Part shown: positions 16,510 through 24,910 of the stretch, one piece after another
How positions within the stretch are numbered: position 1 is the first letter of the stretch
Layout: each line of letters begins with the position of its first letter
Origin: JAHQVK01 sp036788295
GTDB taxonomy: Bacteria; Myxococcota; Kuafuiibacteriia; Kuafuiibacteriales; Kuafuiibacteriaceae
DNA length: 64,000 nt
Assembly (NCBI GenBank): GCA_036788295.1
Contig: DAIQNR010000010.1
Span: forward strand, 1 to 64,000
Direction: 5' to 3'
Position numbers and translations under genes: made by a program
The notes under the pieces: model-generated
Seen by the model: only the letters and a program-made list of their open reading frames with translations
Told to the model about the DNA's origin: nothing
Databases searched by the model: none

Positions 16510-17825
16510 TGCGACTCCGGGTTTGCGGTGGGCAGCCGGTATCGGGCGAGGCCACGGTCCCGCCCGACAAGTCGATCCTCCACCGGGCGCTTTTGCTCGC
16601 GGCGCTCGGAGAGGGTCCGGCCCGGATTCGGCCGCTGGGGCGCGGGGCCGACAACCGCTCGACGCGGACCGCGCTCGAAGCGCTCGGGGTGAAGATCGAG
16701 GCCGAGATGGATGCGGCGGTGGTGCACGGGGTGGGCGGTCCGTCGGGGTTTTTGGCCCCCGCAGGCCCCATCGACTGCGGAAACTCGGGGACGACGATGC
16801 GCCTGCTCGCCGGCGTCGTGGCCGCCGGCCGCGGCCTCGACATCGTGCTCGACGGGGACGCTTCGCTTCGGCGCCGCCCGATGGAGCGGCTCCTTCCGCT
16901 CGAGGCCATGGGGGCGACGCTCTCGGCCGAGCGCCCGGGGCCGCTGCTGGCGCCGCTCCGGGTTCGGGGGGCCGCGCTCAAGGGCGGGACCTTCGTGTTG
17001 CCGGTGGCGTCGGCGCAGGTGAAGTCGGCGCTCCTCTTGGCCGGCCTGTGGGCCGAAGGCCCGACGGTCGTGATCGAGCCCCGGACCTCCCGGGACCACA
17101 CCGAGCGGGCCCTCCGCGCCCGGGGGATCGAGGTCGCCGAGACCACGCTCCCCGACGGGAGCCACCGGGTGGAGGTCGCGCCGCTCGACCGCGCGTATAC
17201 GAACGTCGATGCCGAAGTGCCTCCGGATCCATCGGCGGCGGCGTTTTTGTGGGCGGCGGCGGTGGTGACCGGCGGCGCGGTGGCGGTCCGGGCCGGAGTC
17301 AACCCGACGCGGACCGGCGCGCTCGACGTTTTTCGTTCGCTCGGCGCGGGAATCGAGGTGGGCCCCACGGTGCTCGAACACGGGGAGCCGGTCGCGGTGG
17401 TGCGCGCGAAGAGCTCCGCCCTTCACGGCACGCGGGTGGATGGGGAGCTGTCGCTCCGCGCCCTCGACGAGCTGCCGGTGCTCGCTGGGGTCGGGTTGTT
17501 CGCAGAGGGCGAGACGGTCATCGCCGACGCCGCCGAGCTGAAGGTGAAGGAATCGGATCGCATCCTCGATCTGTGCCGGCTGCTCGCCGCCTTTGGCGGC
17601 GCGGTGGAGCCCCGGGCCGACGGGCTGATCGTGACCGGGGGCCAGCCCCTTCGGCCGGCCGAGGTCCACGCCGCCCAGGATCACCGGCTCGCGATGACCG
17701 CGGCGGTCATCGGGCTCGGCATCGTCGGACCGACCATCATCCACGGTGCCGAGGTCATCGACGTCTCGTTCCCGTGCTTCGTCCCCGAGCTCCAGCGGCT
17801 CGGAGCCGACATCGGGTGGGTCTAG
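16509..17825 (+). CDS. aroA: 3-phosphoshikimate 1-carboxyvinyltransferase (EPSP synthase)
   Basis: The 438-residue enzyme catalyses shikimate-3-phosphate + PEP to EPSP, the sixth step of the shikimate pathway. Family signatures are all present: PPDKSILHRALLLAAL (substrate loop with the catalytic Lys), GNSGTTMRLLAGV, the RRRPMERL motif, SAQVKSALLLAGL, TSRDHTERAL, ELPVLAG, and LKVKESDRI with the Lys-Glu pair of the active site. Length is standard. The Gly-Thr-Thr in GNSGTTMR in place of the more usual GNAGTAMR is a variation seen in class II enzymes, some of which are glyphosate tolerant; that cannot be judged here. It follows hisC in an aromatic amino acid cluster. Confidence 0.95.
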   Translation: MRLRVCGGQPVSGEATVPPDKSILHRALLLAALGEGPARIRPLGRGADNRSTRTALEALGVKIEAEMDAAVVHGVGGPSGFLAPAGPIDCGNSGTTMRLLAGVVAAGRGLDIVLDGDASLRRRPMERLLPLEAMGATLSAERPGPLLAPLRVRGAALKGGTFVLPVASAQVKSALLLAGLWAEGPTVVIEPRTSRDHTERALRARGIEVAETTLPDGSHRVEVAPLDRAYTNVDAEVPPDPSAAAFLWAAAVVTGGAVAVRAGVNPTRTGALDVFRSLGAGIEVGPTVLEHGEPVAVVRAKSSALHGTRVDGELSLRALDELPVLAGVGLFAEGETVIADAAELKVKESDRILDLCRLLAAFGGAVEPRADGLIVTGGQPLRPAEVHAAQDHRLAMTAAVIGLGIVGPTIIHGAEVIDVSFPCFVPELQRLGADIGWV

Positions 17826-17829
17826 AGCG

Positions 17830-20145
17830 GTGCCGGACGGATTTCCGAAGCAGTTCGGCCGCTACCGGCTCCTGCGAAAGCTCGCCCAGGGGGGCATGGC
17901 CGAGATCTTCCTGGCCCAGGACGACAAGGGACGAATCTGCGCCATCAAGCGGATCCTCCCCCACCTCGCCCAAGAAGAGAGCTTCATTCGGATGTTCATC
18001 GACGAGGCGCGAATCGTGTCGCACCTCGACCACCCGAACATCGCGGCGGTCTACGACCAGGGTAAAGAGCGCCAGTACTACTACATCGCCATGGAGTTCG
18101 TGCAGGGGCACTCCCTGCTCGCGCTGTCGGAGCGGGCCAAAGCGACCAAAATGGACCTGCCCCGGGGTCTGCTCGCTTTCGTCGTGGCCGAGCTGCTCGC
18201 CGGTCTCGGCTGCGCGCACGCGGCCCGCGACGCGCGGGGCCGCCACCTCGGCATCGTGCACCGCGACGTGACCCCCCAAAACGTGCTCATCGCCTACGAC
18301 GGCGCGGTGAAGCTCGTGGACTTCGGAGTGGCCAAGGCCCGGTCGAGGCTCACCCAGACCGAAGCCGGCTTCACCAAGGGCAAGCTCGCGTACATGTCGC
18401 CCGAGCAAGCCCGCGGCGAGGAGCTCGATGGTCGGTCCGACCTGTTCTCCGTCGGGATCATCCTGCACGAGATCACCACCAACGCCCGGCTGTTCAACAA
18501 GGAGGGGCCGGGAGGGATCCTCGGAGCGATCGTCAACGATCCCATCCCACGGCCGAGCGCGCGGGCCCGCAACTATCCAAAGGAGCTCGAGCGCATCGTC
18601 ATGCGCGCCCTCGAGAAAGACGTCGGGCGGCGCTACCAGACCGGTGAGGACATGCGGGACGACCTGCTCGGATTTGCCCGCCGCGAGCGCCCCACCCCGA
18701 GCCGGCAGCGGCTCGGCGAGCTGGTCTTCGACCTGTTCGGTCCGGCGGAGAGCCAATCCGTCCTCGATCGGGCCCGGGAGTTGGCCGAGCCCACGCCGGC
18801 CCAGGTCGCAGCCCTGCCCCAAAGCGTCGTGGCCGACGCGGCGTCGGTGGTCCAAGAGCCCTCGCGGAGGGAGGATCGGGACCCTCCAGCCGGCGACGAG
18901 ACGCGCATGATGGAGGCGGGGCTCGTGGATCTCCGCGAGCGCCCGCGGAGCCGGGTGGTGCGGACCGACCCGGGGGTTCGGGTCGAATCCCCGGCGAGGA
19001 CCCCTTCCGAGGTGGTCCCGATGCCGAAGGAGCCGTGGAGGGTTCGGCTGGGCCGGTTTCTTCGCGACCTGCTCGGGGAGCTGGCCCTCTCGACCCGGAC
19101 CCACCCTGGTCGATGGCGTTTCGCCGCGGGGCTCGCCGTCACCGCCGTCGTCGTCCTCGGGGCGCTCGCGAGCGGGTGGGTGGCAGAGCTGGGCCGAAGC
19201 CTCGGTCGGTTCGTGGAAGACGCCAAGATGGCGAGCCGATCCGGCGAGCCCGGCCCCGTCGCCCCGAGCAAGCCCACCGGCCCGAGGCTCGAGATCGAGT
19301 CCGTCCCGCCGGGGGCGTCGATCGTGATCGATGGGCTCGGGGCGGGGAAGGTGACCCCCGATGCGCTCGACGATCTGCCGGTGGGACGACCGGTCCGGGT
19401 GCAGCTGGGGCTCGCCGGGCACCGCACGGTGGAGGAGGAGGTGCTGCTTCGGGCCGGTGAGCGTCGCACCCTTCGGCTCAGCCTCGAGCGGGAGGCGGGC
19501 GACCTCATGGTCACGAGCCAACCGCCGGGCGCCCGCATCCTCCTCAACGGGAAGGACAGCGGTCGCAAGAGCCCCCACCGCTTCGAGGGGCTCCCTTCGG
19601 ACCCGGTCCGGGTCGAGGCCCGAGCCGCGGGGCACCGGCCGGTGGCGAAGGTGGCCGTCGTGCGGGACGGAGCGACCGAATCGATCCACCTCGAGCTCCC
19701 GGTGGACCCGGCGCAGATCCCGTCCGGGCGCATCGACATCGACAGCCAGCCTGTGGGGTGCGCCGCGTTCCTAGACGACGAGCGGGTGGGGACGACGCCG
19801 GTGCGCGGCGCCGAGGCCCGTCCTGGCCGGCATGTCGTCCGCGTCGAGTGCGAGCACCATGGCCCGGAGGTCCGCTCGGTCCTCGTTCAGCCGAGCGAGA
19901 CCGCCGCGCTGCGCCTCGTGGCCGAGCCCGACGTCTTCGGGTACCTCACCGTGGAGGTCCTCCCCGCGCGAGGCAGCGTCATCGAGGTCAGCGGCTCTCG
20001 GGCCGAGCCCTCGATGCGAAACCGAAAGGTTGTCCCCGGCCGCCACGTCGTGACCGTCCGCAATCCGAAGCTGCGAGCGGAGAAGACCTTCGAGGTCCGT
20101 GTCCGCCCCAACGAGCGAATTCATCGGCAGGTCCGGCTCCCCTGA
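17830..20145 (+). CDS. Membrane Ser/Thr kinase with PEGA repeats
   Basis: The 771-residue PknB-type kinase has a cytosolic catalytic domain (residues about 10-285), with AQGGMAEIFLA, Lys40, HRDVTPQN with catalytic Asp146, DFGVAK with Asp164, and YMSPEQ. A linker of about 150 residues is followed by one membrane helix (about 433-455) and an extracytoplasmic tail. That tail contains two or three PEGA domains, beta-rich repeats with the motif SVPPGASIVIDG, then SQPPGARILLNG and SQPVGCAAFLDD. PEGA domains in bacterial kinases are thought to sense cell-wall or extracellular ligands, so this is probably a surface-sensing receptor kinase. As in the other kinase of this window, Thr replaces Lys in HRDxK. 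The GTG start follows aroA by 4 bases. Confidence 0.9.
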   Translation: MPDGFPKQFGRYRLLRKLAQGGMAEIFLAQDDKGRICAIKRILPHLAQEESFIRMFIDEARIVSHLDHPNIAAVYDQGKERQYYYIAMEFVQGHSLLALSERAKATKMDLPRGLLAFVVAELLAGLGCAHAARDARGRHLGIVHRDVTPQNVLIAYDGAVKLVDFGVAKARSRLTQTEAGFTKGKLAYMSPEQARGEELDGRSDLFSVGIILHEITTNARLFNKEGPGGILGAIVNDPIPRPSARARNYPKELERIVMRALEKDVGRRYQTGEDMRDDLLGFARRERPTPSRQRLGELVFDLFGPAESQSVLDRARELAEPTPAQVAALPQSVVADAASVVQEPSRREDRDPPAGDETRMMEAGLVDLRERPRSRVVRTDPGVRVESPARTPSEVVPMPKEPWRVRLGRFLRDLLGELALSTRTHPGRWRFAAGLAVTAVVVLGALASGWVAELGRSLGRFVEDAKMASRSGEPGPVAPSKPTGPRLEIESVPPGASIVIDGLGAGKVTPDALDDLPVGRPVRVQLGLAGHRTVEEEVLLRAGERRTLRLSLEREAGDLMVTSQPPGARILLNGKDSGRKSPHRFEGLPSDPVRVEARAAGHRPVAKVAVVRDGATESIHLELPVDPAQIPSGRIDIDSQPVGCAAFLDDERVGTTPVRGAEARPGRHVVRVECEHHGPEVRSVLVQPSETAALRLVAEPDVFGYLTVEVLPARGSVIEVSGSRAEPSMRNRKVVPGRHVVTVRNPKLRAEKTFEVRVRPNERIHRQVRLP

Positions 20146-20232
20146 GCCCCCCTCGGTCGAGCCTCTCCTTCGCGGTCGGTGGCCGATTGGCGCCTTGCCC
20201 TCCCGCGCCCACACGCTCTACGTCCACTGGCC

Positions 20233-20904
20233 GTGGGCGTGATTGTGGCCATCGACGGGCCGGCAGGAGCGGGCAAGAGCAGTGTGGCTCGGGCGGTGGC
20301 GCGGGAGCTGGGCTATGGGCGGGTGGACACCGGCGCGCTCTACCGGGCGATCACGCTGGTCGCCGTCGAACAAGGGATTCGCAGCGCCGAGGGGCTGGCC
20401 GAGCTGGCGCAACGGATCGAGCTTCGGTTCGACGGCGACGCGACCTACATCGGCCAGCGCGACGTCAGCGAGAAGATCCGAGGGGCCGACGTGACCGCTG
20501 AGGTCAGCCGGGTCTCGGCCGTGCCCGAGGTCCGGTCGGCGCTGCTCGAACGCCAGCGCGAGCTGGGGCGGGCCCACCCGAAGGGTTCGGTGCTCGAGGG
20601 CCGAGACATCGGCACCGTCGTCTTCCCCGACGCCGAGGTGAAGGTGTTCTTGACCGCCTCCGAACAGGAGCGAGCCCGGCGGCGTCAGGCCGAGCTCGGT
20701 CCGACGACCAACCTGGATGAGGTACTGGCGGCCATCCAGCACCGGGACCGGCTCGACCAGAGTCGAGCCGTCGCCCCGCTTCGCCCCGCTGAAGGGGCGG
20801 TGTGGGTGGACACGACCGGAAAAGGCTTCGACGAGGTGGTGGGCGAGGTCGTCGCGGTCGTGCGGGGCTCGGTCGAAGGGTCACTCCGGCTTTCGGACGA
20901 ATAG
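20233..20904 (+). CDS. cmk: Cytidylate kinase
   Basis: The 223-residue enzyme phosphorylates CMP and dCMP with ATP. It shows the P-loop IDGPAGAGKSSVARAVA, DTGALYRAIT, the CMP-binding EGRDIGTVVFPDAEVKVFLT and the LID RDRLDQSRAVAPLRPA. Start choice: GTG 20233 or GTG 20239 bring the length to the family norm; a more distal GTG would add 18 poorly conserved residues. The 3' end overlaps the converging ExbD/TolR gene by 24 bases. In many bacteria cmk lies directly between aroA and rpsA. Here a PEGA kinase separates it from aroA and a reversed TolQ-TolR-TolR operon separates it from rpsA. Confidence 0.93.
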   Translation: MGVIVAIDGPAGAGKSSVARAVARELGYGRVDTGALYRAITLVAVEQGIRSAEGLAELAQRIELRFDGDATYIGQRDVSEKIRGADVTAEVSRVSAVPEVRSALLERQRELGRAHPKGSVLEGRDIGTVVFPDAEVKVFLTASEQERARRRQAELGPTTNLDEVLAAIQHRDRLDQSRAVAPLRPAEGAVWVDTTGKGFDEVVGEVVAVVRGSVEGSLRLSDE

Positions 20905-21453
20905 CTTGAAGGAACCGAAATCCGCCCGGCCTGCGGTGTAGAGCACCTTGAACAGCGTGGTGTAGGCTACGCTCTTGTCCGATACGATGGCGATTCGCCC
21001 CTCGAACTGCACGCCTCCGAACTCTTGCACCCGCCGGTAGTACGCCGAGCGCTCGCGAAGCGCGTCGTAGAGGGGCCCGATCAAGTACCCGCCGGGCCCG
21101 TCCGGGAAAGCCGAGTCCGGAATGCGCCCCCCCTCGAGGACGGCGACCCGGCGCTGGTCCACGATCAGCTCGGTCGGGGTCACCACGAGCTGAAGGGCCT
21201 CCTTGATGTCGAGCTGGGTCGTCGAGTGAGGCAGCACGAGGTTCGCGACGTTCACGTTCGTCGTGGACGTCGAGTAGCTCTTGATGAGGAAGATCAGGAT
21301 GATCGTCATCATGTCGAGCATCGGGGTGATGTTGAGGCTGGTGATGTCCTCGGCGTGGTCCCGCTTTCGGCGCCCGGAGAGGCGCCGCTTCCGGGTCGCG
21401 TCGTACATGGCCTGCGACGTCGGCCCGCCGGTGAACTGGCTGGAGTGGGTCAT
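20881..21453 (-). CDS. ExbD/TolR family biopolymer transport protein (second copy)
   Basis: The 190-residue protein has a short cytosolic N-terminus, one membrane helix (about residues 44-60) and a periplasmic domain. The helix carries the conserved proton-pathway Asp in ITPMLDMMTIILIF. ExbD/TolR proteins form the proton-driven stator core with a MotA/TolQ/ExbB protein and transmit force to a periplasmic partner. The periplasmic region (AYYRRVQEF, then GRIAIVSDKSVAYTTLFKVL) resembles the ExbD fold. It is the last gene of a TolQ-TolR-TolR operon; the previous gene ends 23 bases upstream. Its 3' end overlaps cmk convergently by 24 bases. Confidence 0.9.
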   Translation of the reverse strand: MTHSSQFTGGPTSQAMYDATRKRRLSGRRKRDHAEDITSLNITPMLDMMTIILIFLIKSYSTSTTNVNVANLVLPHSTTQLDIKEALQLVVTPTELIVDQRRVAVLEGGRIPDSAFPDGPGGYLIGPLYDALRERSAYYRRVQEFGGVQFEGRIAIVSDKSVAYTTLFKVLYTAGRADFGSFKLFVRKPE

Positions 21454-21476
21454 CGGGTGTCCTGGCGAACGGTGAC

Positions 21477-22124
21477 TCAGTTCGTGATCTGGGAGAAAGC
21501 GACCGCGGGGAAGAGCTTGCCGTCGCTGTCCTCTCGGGTCGCGTCCAGGGTCCGCACCACCACCTCGTACGGGATGTCGTCATCGGCGGCGAGGTAGATG
21601 GCTTCGGTCGCGGGGAACGCGTTCTTGATGCCGCGCATCTTGCGGGCGAGGCTCCGAAAGTCGTGGGCCCCGTCCTTCAGCGGGATCGAGGGCGGCCTCA
21701 GCGCGACCCCTTCCTGGGTGAGCTCCTCCTCCGAAGGCTCGGTGTCCCCGGGCAACACGCCGCCCACGGCCGCGATGTAGAACCCGTTGCGCGCGACGCC
21801 CACTGTGAGCCGATCCAGCTTCTTCTTCTCCGAATCCGGATCCTCGGGGGGCTGCGTCGCGACCCCGGCCTCGGCGTAGGTGGGCGCGGTGACATCGATC
21901 ATGCCAAGCGAGACCGACGCGCTCTTGGCCACCAGCATGAAGATGATGAGGTTCATCATGATGTCGAGGTAGGGGACGATGTTGAGCTCCCCTTCCTCTT
22001 CCGCTCCGGTGTCGACGTGGATCCGACCCCGCTTCCGGCGCACGTAGCTCCGGTCATCCGGGGTGTACGACGCGGTCCCGCCGGCCCCGGCGAACCGGTT
22101 GCCCCTGTCCGTTCCGGTTGCCAT
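21477..22124 (-). CDS. ExbD/TolR family biopolymer transport protein (first copy)
   Basis: The 215-residue homologue of the neighbouring TolR-like gene has a Gly-rich N-terminal segment of about 45 residues, a membrane helix containing the key Asp (IVPYLDIMMNLIIFML), and a periplasmic domain. That domain contains an extra acidic loop (about residues 80-130) not present in the second copy. The differing loops suggest the two proteins have distinct partners or form a hetero-oligomer in the stator. It starts 10 bases after the TolQ-like gene on the same strand, consistent with one transcript. Confidence 0.9.
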   Translation of the reverse strand: MATGTDRGNRFAGAGGTASYTPDDRSYVRRKRGRIHVDTGAEEEGELNIVPYLDIMMNLIIFMLVAKSASVSLGMIDVTAPTYAEAGVATQPPEDPDSEKKKLDRLTVGVARNGFYIAAVGGVLPGDTEPSEEELTQEGVALRPPSIPLKDGAHDFRSLARKMRGIKNAFPATEAIYLAADDDIPYEVVVRTLDATREDSDGKLFPAVAFSQITN

Positions 22125-22134
22125 GGCCGGAGGC

Positions 22135-22788
22135 TCAGCGCCCTTCGGGCAGCTCGGCCACCGCCCGGCGGGCCAGCCGGTTCTCGAGCCGGAGGCTGTA
22201 GAACTCGACCTCTTCCACGATCCGCTTGGCCTGCGAGCTGACGATCAGGTGGAAGAAGATGCAGAACACCGCGACGACGAGGCCGAACAAGGTGTTGTAC
22301 ATCGCCTCGGCGATGCCGTTGTTGAGGAGCACCGTCTTCTGCTCCGGCGGGATGTCCTTCGCTCCGAGGGCAGCGAACGAGTTGATGAGTCCGAGCACGG
22401 TCCCGGCCAGCCCGACCAGCACGGTGATGTTCGCGAGCGACCACAAAGCGGGCACTCGTTTCATCACCTCGGGCGTCACCGCCATGGTCTCCTCTTCGAT
22501 CGCGTTGCCGATCTCGAGGACGCCTCGGTTCGCTTTGGTGAGCCCGGCCCGCAGCACCCGAGCGAGCGCCGCCCGGGGCGCGGCGTTGCAGAGCTTGACC
22601 GCCTTGTCGATGTTGTCGCTGGAGACCAGCTTCTCGACCTGCTGCATGAACCGCTCACCGTTGAGGTTGTACTTGAAGAACACCGCGATGATGCGGTCGA
22701 TGACGATGGAAATGGCGACCATCAGGAAGATCGTGTTGATCGCCATCGGGACGCCGCCCTTTTCGAGGATGTGGCCGAGTTCTGCCAT
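22135..22788 (-). CDS. MotA/TolQ/ExbB family proton channel protein
   Basis: The 217-residue inner-membrane protein has three hydrophobic segments (about residues 14-32, 115-137 and 158-182). It carries the TolQ/ExbB signature: the long cytosolic loop between helices 1 and 2, the NAIEEETM region, the helix 2 motif GLAGTVLGLINSF with its conserved Thr, and helix 3 (MYNTLFGLVVAVFCIFFH). It is expected to form the pentameric channel around which the two TolR-like subunits sit. ATG 22788 is chosen; a GTG further up adds 15 residues over the putative promoter. First gene of the three-gene operon with its own promoter candidate. No TolA/TolB/Pal or TonB gene is adjacent. Confidence 0.9.
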   Translation of the reverse strand: MAELGHILEKGGVPMAINTIFLMVAISIVIDRIIAVFFKYNLNGERFMQQVEKLVSSDNIDKAVKLCNAAPRAALARVLRAGLTKANRGVLEIGNAIEEETMAVTPEVMKRVPALWSLANITVLVGLAGTVLGLINSFAALGAKDIPPEQKTVLLNNGIAEAMYNTLFGLVVAVFCIFFHLIVSSQAKRIVEEVEFYSLRLENRLARRAVAELPEGR

Positions 22789-22829
22789 GGTTTGGTCCGA
22801 TCCCGCTCCGAACCGGTCGAAGCGGGCGG

Positions 22830-22858
22830 ACACTAGCCGCGCCCCGGGACCCTGTCAA
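22830..22858 (-). promoter_or_regulatory. Sigma-70-type promoter of the TolQ-TolR-TolR operon
   Basis: On the minus strand TTGACA (22858-22853) is followed after 17 bases by TAGTGT (22835-22830). The -35 box is perfect and the -10 box keeps the first two and last bases of the consensus. The predicted start of transcription lies about 35 bases before ATG 22788. Confidence 0.55.
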
Positions 22859-23230
22859 ACCGCGGCTCGGCAGTCCTACCGACGACGAGCGGCGCCGCAG
22901 ACGATGCGGCGCGCGGATATCCTTTGACATCGCCAAACGGCACGCTCTACGTTCCCGCAGCCGACGAGCCGACCGTCTCCGGCCATCCCCGACCTGATTG
23001 GAGCGCTCGAGCAGCGCGCTCCGACGTGGCGGCGAGCGATCCCCGACGACCGAGCCCGCACCAACGGGCGAGGGCGAAGGTCCGTCGGTCCCGCCGGGAC
23101 CGACCCCGCCGCCGTCGTGGCTCGGCGTCCGTCCGTGCCATCCGGCCGGGCGGCGCCGGCACGCGGGCCATAGGCGCGGAACGCGCCAACCCGGGGGCGG
23201 GGGGCGGTGGCCGTCGGGCAGAAGGTACTG
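22859..23230 (+). other. Divergent intergenic region and long rpsA leader
   Basis: No gene is visible in the 442 bases between the TolQ and rpsA starts (22789-23230). The stretch holds back-to-back promoters: the TolQ promoter on the minus strand and a candidate rpsA promoter at 22924-22953. From there to the rpsA start is a leader of about 270 bases, very G+C-rich. A GCCGGGCGGCGCCGGC-type self-complementary segment near 23145-23160 could form stable structure. S1 genes are often autoregulated through their leader, but no specific element can be named. Confidence 0.4.
22924..22953 (+). promoter_or_regulatory. Candidate promoter of rpsA
   Basis: TTGACA (22924-22929) is a perfect -35 hexamer. 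TACGTT lies 18 bases downstream (22948-22953) and is a weak -10 box, similar to the TACGTC box proposed before the gene at 8057. The predicted leader before rpsA is about 270 bases. Confidence 0.4.
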
Positions 23231-24829
23231 ATGTCCAAACCCACTCCAGTCAGCAGCGAAGAGATGTCCTTCGAAGACCTGTTCGAGCAGTCGATCGCCC
23301 AAGGCGACGCGCGCGAGGGCGAGGTCGTGGAGGGCGAGGTCGTCGAGATCCGAAAAGATCGGGTCATCGTCGATGTCGGCTTCAAGGCCGAGGGCGAAGT
23401 TCCGCTCTCCGAGTTTCCGGCGCGCGAGGGCCGTCCCCAGGTCTCGGTCGGCGACAAGGTCCGGGTCGTGGTCGAGAGCAAGCGCGAGAACGCCGACGGG
23501 CTCTATCCGCTCTCGAAGACGAAAGCGGACCGCATGCGGGTGTGGGACGACATCATCAAGGCCTTCGACGAGGAGGGGACCGTCGAGGGAGTGGTGAGCT
23601 CGAGAGTGAAGGGCGGCCTGCAGGTCGACATCGGCGTGAAGGCGTTCCTCCCCGGCTCCCAGGTCGACATTCGCCCGACCCGAAACCTCGACAAGCTCAT
23701 CGGCGAGCGCTTCGAGTTCCGGGTCATCAAGTGCAACCGCCGGCGCTCGAACATCGTGCTGTCCCGGCGCCTCGTGCTCGAGAAAGAGCGGGAGGAGCAG
23801 AAGAAGAAGACGCTCGATCGGCTGCAGGAGGGCGCGATCCTCGACGGGCAGGTGAAGAACATCACCGAGTACGGCGCTTTCATCGACCTGGGCGGCATCG
23901 ACGGTCTCCTGCACATCACCGACATGAGCTGGGGTCGGCTGACCCACCCCTCGGAGATGTTCAAGGTGGCCGACGACGTCCGGGTGAAGGTGCTGAAGTT
24001 CGACGCGGCGACGGAGCGAGTGAGCCTGGGGCTCAAGCAGATCCAGGACGATCCGTGGACGGAGGCGGACACCAAGTACACGGTCGGGACCAAGGTCCAC
24101 GGTACGGTGGTGTCCCTGACCGACTACGGCGCGTTCATCGAGCTGGAGCCGGGCATCGAGGGCCTCGTCCACATCACCGAGATGTCGTGGACCAAGCGGG
24201 TCAAGCATCCGTCGAAGCTGTACGCGATCGGGGACGAGGTGACGGCGCTGGTGCTCGACATCGATATCTCCCAAAAGCGCATCTCCCTCGGTATCAAGCA
24301 GACCGAGCCGAACCCGTGGACGCTCCTCTCGAAGAACTATCCGGTGGGGACGGTGATCCGCGGTCCTGTCAAGAACATCACCGATTTCGGGTTGTTCGTG
24401 GGCGTCGAGGAGGGCATCGACGGTCTGGTTCACGTGTCGGACCTCACCTGGTCTGGTCGAATCTCCCATCCAGGAGAGATCTTCGAAGACGACCTGATGG
24501 TGGACGCGGTCGTCCTCAACATCGACGTCGAGCAGGAGCGGTTCAGCCTCGGCATCAAGCAGCTCTCCGACGACCCGTGGCGGGCGATGCCGGAGTGGCT
24601 CGAACCAGGGAGCGTGCTCGACGTGCGGGCCCTGAAGGTGAGCCGGGAGCAGGTGTTCGTCGAGATCGCGCCCGGAATCGAGGCCGTTCTCCCGTGGGAT
24701 GAGTGGAGCGATGAGCACACGGACCTGACCACGGTGGTCCGTCCTGGGGACGACGTGCCAGGCGTGGTCGTGTACGACGTAGACCCCCGCTCGAAGGTCA
24801 TCAGCGTCAGTCGGGCGCGCGCCCAATAA
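23231..24829 (+). CDS. rpsA: 30S ribosomal protein S1
   Basis: The 532-residue S1 protein consists of six S1/OB-fold RNA-binding repeats at about residues 29-97, 115-180, 196-266, 282-353, 369-440 and 455-525. Repeats 3-5 are the best conserved (KNITEYGAFIDLGGIDGLLH, LTDYGAFIELEPGIEGLVH, NITDFGLFVGVEEGIDGLVH). Repeat 6 is degenerate. S1 binds mRNA near the ribosome and is needed to initiate on mRNAs with weak Shine-Dalgarno sites, relevant here because many genes lack one. ATG 23231 is preceded by AGAAGG. The gene is separated from cmk by an inverted three-gene operon. A strong hairpin overlaps its stop codon. Confidence 0.97.
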   Translation: MSKPTPVSSEEMSFEDLFEQSIAQGDAREGEVVEGEVVEIRKDRVIVDVGFKAEGEVPLSEFPAREGRPQVSVGDKVRVVVESKRENADGLYPLSKTKADRMRVWDDIIKAFDEEGTVEGVVSSRVKGGLQVDIGVKAFLPGSQVDIRPTRNLDKLIGERFEFRVIKCNRRRSNIVLSRRLVLEKEREEQKKKTLDRLQEGAILDGQVKNITEYGAFIDLGGIDGLLHITDMSWGRLTHPSEMFKVADDVRVKVLKFDAATERVSLGLKQIQDDPWTEADTKYTVGTKVHGTVVSLTDYGAFIELEPGIEGLVHITEMSWTKRVKHPSKLYAIGDEVTALVLDIDISQKRISLGIKQTEPNPWTLLSKNYPVGTVIRGPVKNITDFGLFVGVEEGIDGLVHVSDLTWSGRISHPGEIFEDDLMVDAVVLNIDVEQERFSLGIKQLSDDPWRAMPEWLEPGSVLDVRALKVSREQVFVEIAPGIEAVLPWDEWSDEHTDLTTVVRPGDDVPGVVVYDVDPRSKVISVSRARAQ

Positions 24830-24840
24830 CGCGCGCCCGA
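24811..24840 (+). terminator. Perfect 11-bp hairpin at the rpsA stop codon
   Basis: TCGGGCGCGCG (24811-24821) pairs perfectly with CGCGCGCCCGA (24830-24840); the 8-base loop CCCAATAA contains the rpsA TAA stop. There is no T-run after it, so it may act as a Rho-independent-like stop of the G+C-rich kind, or protect the 3' end of the mRNA. Confidence 0.5.
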
Positions 24841-24910
24841 GGGCGTCCGCCGCGGCTGTCCCGGCCTCGGGTTGCCAGCCGAGCCCGATTGTGTCTTCCA
24901 TGCGCCCCCG

